Positions 26,530 through 33,940 of a stretch of DNA of 43,237 nucleotides are shown piece after piece. The DNA comes from Rhodothermia bacterium. Lineage in GTDB: Bacteria > Bacteroidota > Rhodothermia > Rhodothermales > JAAAOL01. The notes below the pieces were generated by a model, which searched no databases, was not told the origin of the DNA, and worked only from the letters and a program-made list of their open reading frames with translations. The stretch's first letter is position 1. Each line of letters begins with the position of its first letter. The stretch spans positions 1-43,237 of the forward strand of contig JAUIDY010000047.1 of NCBI GenBank assembly GCA_030428385.1. The letters run 5' to 3'. The position numbers and the translations under genes are program-made.

Positions 26530-28164
26530 ATGTATCTGATGAAGCGGTTTGCATTATTCATCATCCTCTCCTTGACTACGTTGCCTGCCACGGCCCAGAC
26601 AACCATCCTGATTTCTCCGGCGAGTACAGCCGTGAGCGGGACAGGTATGAGCTTCAATGTGGATATTCGCCTGACAGATTATGTAGATGTGCTCGGGTTT
26701 AGCGTGCCGATCTATTATAATCCAGCGGTGATTCAGCATACGGCGGTGACTAGCCGGGGTCAGTTGTTAGGAGCCGATGGAGGCACTCCGTTTTGCCAAG
26801 TGACGCCTTCTGCCGACGCTGGAGCGGGCGAGATGCTGATTGACTGTGCAATTCTCGGAGGTACGGTTGGGGATGGAGTTTCTGGAAGTGATGGTGTGGT
26901 CGCTACGCTTGCGTTTCAGAGTGTCGGCGCAGGGTCGACCGACATTCTCTTCGATGAGAACCCCAACGAGACAAACCAGGGAGCCGGAGGAACCGCGTTT
27001 CTTCGTGTCCGCGACGACAATAACAACCCCATTGCTGTAGTCGTTGAAACAGGCCTCGTTTCGGTAACCAGTCCGCTGCCGAATGAGACGGAAACCAAAG
27101 ACTACGACGATGGCGATGAAGATGGTTCTTTCCCAGTAGCCAATGCCACCCTTGCTCGCTTGAATGTCGTCGATGCGATTGATACCGATGGAAAAACCAC
27201 CGTGGCGCTCTACGATGGAGCACCGCCAGGAGGCGATGCGGCGCCGTTTTCGGACCCAGACAGCGACATTTCGACGCTCGATGTGCTGGATCGGTATTGG
27301 GAGTTTGCGTCCTCGCTGTCGGGCGCTTTTGTCACCCATCTCGCGTTCAGCTACAGCGGCCTTGATGCCAGCGGGGTCGCTCCCGGAGGCGGTATTCCGG
27401 TACCCGCCAACCTGCGCGTGTGTCGGCGGGCGTTGGGCGCGGGTGCATCGGATGCATGGGACGTAGTGCCCGTTGCTGAAACCACGGTAGATGAAATCGA
27501 GGAAGAAGTAGAACTGACCCTGCCGCCATCTACAGGAAACTATGGGCCAGCGCAATACGCGATTTGTGGAGACGGTTTCGGCCTGCTGCCGGTCGAACTG
27601 GTGGCGTTTGAAGCACAAACCGATGGCTCAGACGTGTTGCTGCGTTGGGAGACCGCCAGCGAGACGAACAACGCCGGGTTTGAGGTGCAGCACGCCGTCG
27701 CGCAAGCAGGCTGGCAGCCCTTGACGTTTGTAGACGGCAACGGAACCACCCTTCAGCCGCAGCACTACACCCACCGGATGACGGATCTGGTGCCCGGCAC
27801 GCATCGCTTCCGGCTGCGTCAGGTAGACTTCGACGGCACCTTCGACTACAGCCCGGAAATCGAAGTGCAGGTCGAACAGCCCGGGCTCTTTCATCTGTCG
27901 GAACTGTATCCGAATCCCCTTGGCAGGGCGCATGGGAGCACGCAGGCATATCTGTCGCTGAGTGTGTCGCAAGCCCAGCCGGTAGAAGTCCAGGTATTTG
28001 ACCTCCTCGGACGCCAGGTGCACGACGTATTTAATGGCACGCTCTTGGCTCATGAAACAAAGGTCCTGACGCTCGACGGGTCGTCATTGCCCAGTGGTGT
28101 CTACACCGTTATCGTTCGGGGAAACATTTTTGCTACCACCCAGCAGTTCGTTGTTTTACACTAA
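26530..28164 (+). CDS. Secreted cohesin-like domain protein with T9SS-type tail
   Basis: A 544-residue secreted protein. The signal peptide is MYLMKRFALFIILSLTTLPATAQ; an ATG at 26539 is also possible, but the spacing from GAAGG favours 26530. Residues about 24-180 form a cohesin-like domain, with SGTGMSFNVDIRLTDYVDVLGFSVPI, then YYNPAVIQHT, then GVVATLAFQSVGAGSTDILFD. A less clear beta-rich region follows (about 190-350). Residues about 355-445 (LPVELVAFEAQTDGSDVLLR, ASETNNAGFEVQ) are the Ig/FN3-like domain that often precedes T9SS tails. The tail is variant, with ELYPNPL for the usual NYPNPF and SGVYTVIVRG near the end. A partner for the dockerin-like motif of the upstream giant protein is a reasonable inference. 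Confidence 0.84.
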   Translation: MYLMKRFALFIILSLTTLPATAQTTILISPASTAVSGTGMSFNVDIRLTDYVDVLGFSVPIYYNPAVIQHTAVTSRGQLLGADGGTPFCQVTPSADAGAGEMLIDCAILGGTVGDGVSGSDGVVATLAFQSVGAGSTDILFDENPNETNQGAGGTAFLRVRDDNNNPIAVVVETGLVSVTSPLPNETETKDYDDGDEDGSFPVANATLARLNVVDAIDTDGKTTVALYDGAPPGGDAAPFSDPDSDISTLDVLDRYWEFASSLSGAFVTHLAFSYSGLDASGVAPGGGIPVPANLRVCRRALGAGASDAWDVVPVAETTVDEIEEEVELTLPPSTGNYGPAQYAICGDGFGLLPVELVAFEAQTDGSDVLLRWETASETNNAGFEVQHAVAQAGWQPLTFVDGNGTTLQPQHYTHRMTDLVPGTHRFRLRQVDFDGTFDYSPEIEVQVEQPGLFHLSELYPNPLGRAHGSTQAYLSLSVSQAQPVEVQVFDLLGRQVHDVFNGTLLAHETKVLTLDGSSLPSGVYTVIVRGNIFATTQQFVVLH

Positions 28165-28211
28165 CTAACCTCGTTAGCGGCGCAGGTCGCTTATTTAACG
28201 GAGCATGATAG

Positions 28212-30611
28212 ATGGGAAAATGGGTTGTCGGATGGTTGGGTTTGTTCATGATCGCAGGGCTGGGAAACGTCCCTGCGCACCAGGCGATGGCACAAACCAC
28301 CCATGTGCGGGTGGCACCCGAGACCAATCCGGTAGATGGCATTGGGCAGACATTCAGCGTCGATATTGTCATTGAGGATTACGCCAACTTCCGGGGCTAT
28401 AGCATTGAGCTTTTGTATGATCCGTCGGTTGTTATGCACACTGGCATTAGCAAAGGCAATATCTTCAACCCCTTTGCCGACATCCTGCTATCCAGTGGTA
28501 GCGATGCCGCAGCCGGACGTATTGTGGCCGACCACGTCATTCTTGGCTCAGACGTTGTTACCGGGGCGCAAGCCACAGCCTTCTCGGTCACGTTTGAGGC
28601 GGTAGGAAATGGAACTACAGATCTTGCCTTTGGGCTGACGCGGCTGCGCGACAACGGAAACAACGAGATTACGCATACCACCCAGGGTGGCGAAGCATCG
28701 GTCGGGGAGGATCCCGTCTTCATTGCCGATCTGGCGCTTTCGATGCAGATCAGCAATGCAAATCCAGTGCTGGGCGATCATATAGAGATTACGCTGGAAC
28801 TGGCAAATGACGGTCCAGACGAAGCTACGGGCGTCATCGTAACGGATGAATTGCCGGATGGACTACTCTTCATCAATGCAACGGCCTCGGTCGGAACGTA
28901 CGATAACACAACGGGTGCATGGAATGTAGGGACGCTTTCTAGCGGTGGTACCGCCACATTGCTAATTGAGGCCGAGACAACTGCTGAGGTGACGCTTACC
29001 AACCGGGCCCAGGTGTTGGCCTCCGACCAGACCGACCCTGATTCTATTCCCGGCAACAGCCTGCCTGCGGAGGACGACGATGCAGAGGTGGTGGTCACGG
29101 TTGGAGCCCTTAACCTGCCGCCGCAGGTGCAAGACGACATCATCCAGGCCCGTCCCGGCCAATCCGTTATGATCAGCGTGCTTGCCAATGATATCGATCC
29201 AGAGGGGCAGCTTAACCCTGCCAGTGTGTTTATTACGTCCGCCCCTGTGAATGGCATCGCTGTGGCAAACGCCAACGGGTCGATCACATACGTGGCGAAT
29301 GTGGGTTTCCTCGGCACCGACCAACTCACCTATCGGGTGCAGGATACGCAGGGAGCTACCTCTGCCGATGCGACAGTGACAATCACGGTGTCGGCCAATC
29401 AGGCCCCGCAATTCGTGAGTACACCACCCACCACCGTTGCACCAGGCACGAGTTATCTTTACCAGATCGAGGCTGCGGATGCCGAGGGCGATCCTGTTTT
29501 CTTCTCGGCACCGCTGCTTCCCGAGTGGTTGACCCTGCTAGACTTTACAAATGGTACTGGATCGCTGAGTGGAACACCCGACGAGCAGGGGAGCACCGCC
29601 TCGGTTATTTTGCGGGTTCAGGATCAGGATGGGGCATTTACAGAGCAAGCCTTCGATATTACCATCACCGCCAACGCACCGCCAAGCACCACGGCAGATC
29701 AGGCCGAGACGGACGAAGAGGTGGCCGTAGAAATCACGGTGCTTGCCAATGACACAGATGCCGAAGGTGACCCCCTTACACTTACGGCTGTTTCCACCCC
29801 CGCAAATGGAACGACAACGTTTACGGTGGAAGGAGTAGTGACCTACCAGCCCGGGCTCGATTTCTTTGGGGTGGATCAGTTCACGTATACCGTAACGGAC
29901 GGGTTTACTCCTCAGACTGAAACGGTGATGGTCACCGTACTTCCGGTAAATGATGCACCCGGTACAACTTCCATCACCGCACCCCTAGACGGAGCCCTTA
30001 TCAGCGTGGAAGGTGATCCGTCACAAACGCTTGTTGTTAGCTGGAACGAAGCCGTCGATCCTGACAACGATCCACTTTCTTACGTGTGGCAGCTTTCCCA
30101 GACCGAAACGTTTGGCGACGCGGAAGTGATTTACGTGACTGATGGTGCCGAGGCGACGCAGGTTGAGGTGTCATTTGAAATGCTGGCGGCATTACTCGAT
30201 CAACTTGACAAAACCGATCAGGACGAAATTACCACCTATCATCGGGTGGTTGCCTCGGACGGTCAGGTGACAACGGCATCAGATTCGCAGGTGCTGTATT
30301 TCATCCGGGGCACGCTTACTGATATCGAGGTGAACAATGATTTGCCGCAACATGCCGCGCTTTTGCGGAATTATCCCAATCCGTTTACAGACGCCACCAC
30401 CATTTCTTTCACGTTGCCGAAACCCATGTCGGTCCGGCTTGTCGTGACCGACGCCTTGGGACGCCACCTTGCCACCTTGCAGGATCGCTTGTTAGCCGCA
30501 GGCACACATGCCGTCTCTTGGCAAGCCCAAGATGCACCCAGTGGACTGTATTTCTATCGACTCATCACCGAGGAGGGGCAGCAGACCCGTTCGATGTTGC
30601 ACCTCAAGTAG
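28212..30611 (+). CDS. Secreted cohesin-like, DUF11 and cadherin-like multidomain protein with T9SS tail
   Basis: A 799-residue secreted protein with a signal peptide (MGKWVVGWLGLFMIAG to about AMAQ); GGAG lies eight bases before the ATG at 28212. Domains in order: cohesin-like (about 32-165, GQTFSVDIVIEDYANFRGYS, YDPSVVMHTG); DUF11 (about 173-300, LELANDGPDEATGVIVTDEL); cadherin-like (about 304-395, VLANDIDPEG, FLGTDQLTYRVQD); a putative Ig domain (about 396-485); a second cadherin-like domain (about 486-580, VLANDTDAEGD, FFGVDQFTYTVTDG); an FN3-like stretch; and a T9SS tail from NYPNPFTDATT. The domain set suits surface adhesion. It starts 47 bp after the preceding cohesin-like gene, so the two are probably co-transcribed. 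Confidence 0.87.
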   Translation: MGKWVVGWLGLFMIAGLGNVPAHQAMAQTTHVRVAPETNPVDGIGQTFSVDIVIEDYANFRGYSIELLYDPSVVMHTGISKGNIFNPFADILLSSGSDAAAGRIVADHVILGSDVVTGAQATAFSVTFEAVGNGTTDLAFGLTRLRDNGNNEITHTTQGGEASVGEDPVFIADLALSMQISNANPVLGDHIEITLELANDGPDEATGVIVTDELPDGLLFINATASVGTYDNTTGAWNVGTLSSGGTATLLIEAETTAEVTLTNRAQVLASDQTDPDSIPGNSLPAEDDDAEVVVTVGALNLPPQVQDDIIQARPGQSVMISVLANDIDPEGQLNPASVFITSAPVNGIAVANANGSITYVANVGFLGTDQLTYRVQDTQGATSADATVTITVSANQAPQFVSTPPTTVAPGTSYLYQIEAADAEGDPVFFSAPLLPEWLTLLDFTNGTGSLSGTPDEQGSTASVILRVQDQDGAFTEQAFDITITANAPPSTTADQAETDEEVAVEITVLANDTDAEGDPLTLTAVSTPANGTTTFTVEGVVTYQPGLDFFGVDQFTYTVTDGFTPQTETVMVTVLPVNDAPGTTSITAPLDGALISVEGDPSQTLVVSWNEAVDPDNDPLSYVWQLSQTETFGDAEVIYVTDGAEATQVEVSFEMLAALLDQLDKTDQDEITTYHRVVASDGQVTTASDSQVLYFIRGTLTDIEVNNDLPQHAALLRNYPNPFTDATTISFTLPKPMSVRLVVTDALGRHLATLQDRLLAAGTHAVSWQAQDAPSGLYFYRLITEEGQQTRSMLHLK

Positions 30612-30620
30612 TAAGTGTAT

Positions 30621-32318
30621 CTAACGCGATACCCGGATGTGTCCGCCCGGTTCGATGGCCAACGTAGAGCCGGGCTGGGCGTAGAGTAGCCCTTGAAAGT
30701 GCAGTGTGCCGCGCACCACCACGGTCGCGGCCCGGTGAAGTTTCAGCACCGCGCTTTCCGGAAGCGTAGACTCGGCACTTGGTTCGAAGATGACGGTGGC
30801 TCCGGGTTCTACAATGAGGCCATCTCCGAGCGTCAGTATGGTTTCGATGTGCAACGTGCTGCCGTTGGTAACCACGACGGGTTCGTTAAATACGGTGCCT
30901 CGCGTTTCGTCACCCATCCAAGAGTTTTCGCGGATAATGGGTTGCTCGCGGAAGTCAGCGAGGTAGTCGAATACCATCGTTTGCCCCGCGTCATCGCTGG
31001 TACGGATGCGGTCGAGGGCGTTCCAACGGACAGGAAAACGATCAGGATAGTGCGCGTAGCCATTGGTATTGGGACGCGTCCACGGCGTGAGTTGGGTTTG
31101 AGTCGATGGACCAAATAGGTCGCCGTTATAAGGGGCATTTTCGACAGAAAGGTCGAGGGTGTTGTCTGCCGGAAGCACATCAAACCGGAGGCTGTCGCTG
31201 AGGGTGACGAGCAGGCCGGTGGTGCGCAACAGCCCCATCTCGAAGCGCCCGTCGATGCCGCCGCGCCGGTACTGGTCGAAATAGCCGATGCGCTGGCGGT
31301 TGGTCAGATGAAGGACGCGCCCGTGGGCCAGTTCCACCTTTTTGCAGTCCGCCGTGGAATAAAGGTCGCCCAGCGAGACATCGCGTTGCGTGGTGGTGAG
31401 GGTGTCGCACTGAATCCAGCCGAGCCGTTCGCGTTCGAAGGCCGAGATGGTTTCGTCGCCGCGTGCGTCCCAGCCGCCGCCAGCGCCCGCCATCAGCGCA
31501 TAGCCGATGGTGTTGGTGGCCCGGGAGGTGCGGTTGCTCGCCGCTGGCACGTCGTTGTCGGTGATGGCGGGGATGTGGTTAAAATGCGGTCGCCACAAGT
31601 CGTGTCCCAACTCATGCGCCATCAGCCGCACGTGGTAGACCTGGGGGATGATATTACCGGGGGTGCGGTGCATCAGGATGGAGCCGGACGACCGCCAGTC
31701 TACGCGCAGGCTGTCATATACGAGGTGGCCGCCCGGAGGGCGTCCTGCCGAAATACCGCCACCGCACATGGCGTCCAGACACGAAATACCCGTGTAGGTG
31801 AATACCTTGGCGTCGCGCTGGGTGTCGCCCCGGATGATGAGAAACAGGTAATCGAGTTGGGAGTCGCCGTTGTGGTCATACGGGCTGAAGTCGAAACCAT
31901 AGCCGTCGATGCGGTCCAGCAGTTCTTGCGTGAGGTAGCCATAGCCACCGTTGGGGCGGTGGTAGTGGGATTCGGGATGTTGGCTGACAAGGACAGAGTC
32001 GTACGGTGCGCCATAGATTACAAAGTGCCCGTTCGACTGCTGGTGAAAATATGCCGTAAGGGTGCTGTCGGCATAAGGTGGTTCCGGCGATGGGGCGAGG
32101 AGCGTCCGGGCGAAGGCGGGGAGGGCACCGCCATTGTCGAGCGGCCAGTCGCGGGCATTGAGCACCGGGTCTCCCACCACGGGGTCGTCCTTGAACTGGG
32201 CAAAAACGATTAGGGCACGTAGCGTGTCGGCGTAGAGGGGAGACGCGGCCGGGGTTGGTTGGGCTTGGGCGGCCCAGGTAGGGAGTAGGGCGAGGAGAAG
32301 CAGGGTACGTAGAAACAC
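30621..32318 (-). CDS. Secreted M6-like zinc metalloprotease
   Basis: A roughly 565-residue exported endopeptidase. The zinc motif HELGHD sits in RLMAHELGHDLWRPHF, as in the immune-inhibitor-A (M6) family. Earlier family-like parts are LRALIVFAQFKDD, YFHQQSNGHFVIYG and DHNGDSQLDYLFLIIRG. The C-terminal 100 residues (VVVTNGSTLHIETILTL, GLIVEPGATVIFEP) look like a beta-helix cap and there is no T9SS tail. The frame opens with TTG at 32390, overlapping the divergent glycerate kinase ATG by one base; the GTG at 32318 is preferred because it gives a compact signal peptide (FLRTLLLLALLPTWAAQA) and leaves room for promoters. Its 3' end lies 9 bp from the end of the cohesin-like gene. Confidence 0.8.
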   Translation of the reverse strand: MFLRTLLLLALLPTWAAQAQPTPAASPLYADTLRALIVFAQFKDDPVVGDPVLNARDWPLDNGGALPAFARTLLAPSPEPPYADSTLTAYFHQQSNGHFVIYGAPYDSVLVSQHPESHYHRPNGGYGYLTQELLDRIDGYGFDFSPYDHNGDSQLDYLFLIIRGDTQRDAKVFTYTGISCLDAMCGGGISAGRPPGGHLVYDSLRVDWRSSGSILMHRTPGNIIPQVYHVRLMAHELGHDLWRPHFNHIPAITDNDVPAASNRTSRATNTIGYALMAGAGGGWDARGDETISAFERERLGWIQCDTLTTTQRDVSLGDLYSTADCKKVELAHGRVLHLTNRQRIGYFDQYRRGGIDGRFEMGLLRTTGLLVTLSDSLRFDVLPADNTLDLSVENAPYNGDLFGPSTQTQLTPWTRPNTNGYAHYPDRFPVRWNALDRIRTSDDAGQTMVFDYLADFREQPIIRENSWMGDETRGTVFNEPVVVTNGSTLHIETILTLGDGLIVEPGATVIFEPSAESTLPESAVLKLHRAATVVVRGTLHFQGLLYAQPGSTLAIEPGGHIRVSR

Positions 32319-32389
32319 GAACGGCAAGAACAGGACGATGCAACGCAGAACCGCTGTTCCTACCTTGCCATCAACCACGGGTTCACGCA

Positions 32390-33703
32390 ATGATAAAAAA
32401 CGACCTTAATTCCCGTTTGCGAACGGATGCGCAGGCGATCTACGGGGCTGCCGTGCGGGCGGTCCAGGCCGATCAGCTATTGGCAGCATTTGATCTGGAC
32501 GTTTTTTTCGATCGGCCCTTGGAGGCATTTCGCCGCGTCATTGTTGTAGGGGCTGGCAAGGCCGCCATGGCGATGGCAGGGGCGGTGGAGCAGCGGCTCG
32601 GGCAGGTAGATAGTGGGGTAGTGGTCATTCCTGAAGGCTACGCAGCGACCCTGCCAGCTACGGAGGCGGCTCCGCAGCAGATCCGGGTCGTAGAGGCAGG
32701 GCATCCCTTGCCCACCGCCGCAGGCGTACAGGCCGCGCAGCAGGTGCTGCATCTTGCGCAGGCGGCCACAGCAGACGATTTGGTGCTGGTGATGCTTTCC
32801 GGCGGCGGCTCGGCCCTGTGGCCCTTGTTTGCGGAAGCAATTACGCTAGAAGAAGCGCAGGAGACGTTTCGGATACTGTTGCATAGCGGAGCCGACATCC
32901 ACGCCATCAACACCGTACGCAAGCATCTTTCTCGCATCGGTGGAGGGCAGTTGGCCCTTGCGGCGTTTCCGGCGCAGATGGTGGCGTTGGTGCTTTCCGA
33001 CGTGGTCGGCGATGACCTAAACGTGATTGCCAGCGGCCCGACCGTCCCTGACCCAACGACATTTGCGGATGCTCGGGACGTGCTGCATCGCTTTGGTTTG
33101 TGGGAGATGGTGCCGAATTCCGTGCGTCATCATTTGGAACATGCGGCCTCCGAAACCCCATCGTCAGATCACCCTACGTTTCAGCGGGTGCAGACGCACT
33201 TGGTGGGTACCAACCAGACCGCCTTGCAAGCGGCTGCCCATGAAGCCGAGCGAGGGGGCTACCGGGTGAGGGTGAATGAAGCGCCCGTAATGGGTGAGGC
33301 GCGGGAGGTGGGCACCCAACTCGCCCAGCATGTGATAGAGCAGGGCACCATCGTGCCTACGTGTTGGCTATCGGGGGGAGAGACGACCGTCACGGTGACT
33401 GGAACGGGGCGGGGAGGACGGAATCAGGAGGTAGCGCTTGCTGCGGCATTGGCGCTTCACGGCACGGAAGGCCCGCTCCTGTTTCTCAGCGGCGGCACCG
33501 ACGGCATCGACGGGCCGACGGATGCCGCCGGGGCCTGGGCGACGCCTGCCACCGTAGAGCAAGGGCAGACGCTTGGCCTGAACGCCGAGGCTGCGCTGCA
33601 CAACAACGATGCGTATGCGTTCTTTGAACGGTTGGATGCCTTGCTAATGCCGGGGCCGACGCATACCAACGTGATGGATATACAGGTGGTGTTGAAAGGG
33701 TGA
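32390..33703 (+). CDS. Glycerate 2-kinase (MOFRL/GckA family)
   Basis: A 437-residue cytosolic enzyme that phosphorylates D-glycerate to 2-phosphoglycerate, linking serine, tartrate or photorespiratory-type carbon to glycolysis. Family signs are VIVVGAGKAAMAMAGAVEQ near residue 50, VMLSGGGSALW, INTVRKHLSRIGGGQLA (a nucleotide-binding region), LVLSDVVGDDLNVIASGPT, and the C-terminal MOFRL domain with GRGGRNQEVALAAA and LFLSGGTDGIDGPTDAAGAW. The length is normal. The gene stands alone and is divergent from the M6-like protease. Confidence 0.94.
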   Translation: MIKNDLNSRLRTDAQAIYGAAVRAVQADQLLAAFDLDVFFDRPLEAFRRVIVVGAGKAAMAMAGAVEQRLGQVDSGVVVIPEGYAATLPATEAAPQQIRVVEAGHPLPTAAGVQAAQQVLHLAQAATADDLVLVMLSGGGSALWPLFAEAITLEEAQETFRILLHSGADIHAINTVRKHLSRIGGGQLALAAFPAQMVALVLSDVVGDDLNVIASGPTVPDPTTFADARDVLHRFGLWEMVPNSVRHHLEHAASETPSSDHPTFQRVQTHLVGTNQTALQAAAHEAERGGYRVRVNEAPVMGEAREVGTQLAQHVIEQGTIVPTCWLSGGETTVTVTGTGRGGRNQEVALAAALALHGTEGPLLFLSGGTDGIDGPTDAAGAWATPATVEQGQTLGLNAEAALHNNDAYAFFERLDALLMPGPTHTNVMDIQVVLKG

Positions 33704-33714
33704 ATGGAGACAGG

Positions 33715-33770
33715 AGTGATCTCCCACGTTGCACCAAGGTGGGAGATGTTTCACTATGTTCGGAATGACA
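33715..33770. repeat. Dispersed repeat copy 3 with a perfect 9-bp hairpin
   Basis: Twelve bases after the glycerate kinase stop, ATCTCCCAC (33719-33727) and GTGGGAGAT (33739-33747) form a perfect stem, followed by TTCGGAATGACA. The block order matches the copies at 14721 and 18077. It may also help end glycerate kinase transcription, although no T-run follows. Confidence 0.55.
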
Positions 33771-33898
33771 CGTCCTTCAATGTTGAACGCCCTTTTCGGA
33801 AACGGCATTTGAAGGGCAACAAAAAACGCGGGCGCATCCTTTCGAACACACACGATGCACCTCAGCGCTTTTCTGTCGCTTCCACGCATTGCCTTTCG

Positions 33899-33906
33899 TA
33901 TACTTG
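33899..33906 (+). promoter_or_regulatory. Weak candidate -7/-10 box upstream of the carboxypeptidase
   Basis: TATACTTG differs from TAnnTTTG at one position and its first six bases match a bacterial -10 hexamer at five of six. It lies 34 bases before the ATG at 33941. No clear upstream element is seen. Confidence 0.25.
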
Positions 33907-33940
33907 GCTGCCTGTTTAAACAACAAAAATCCCCGCCTGT

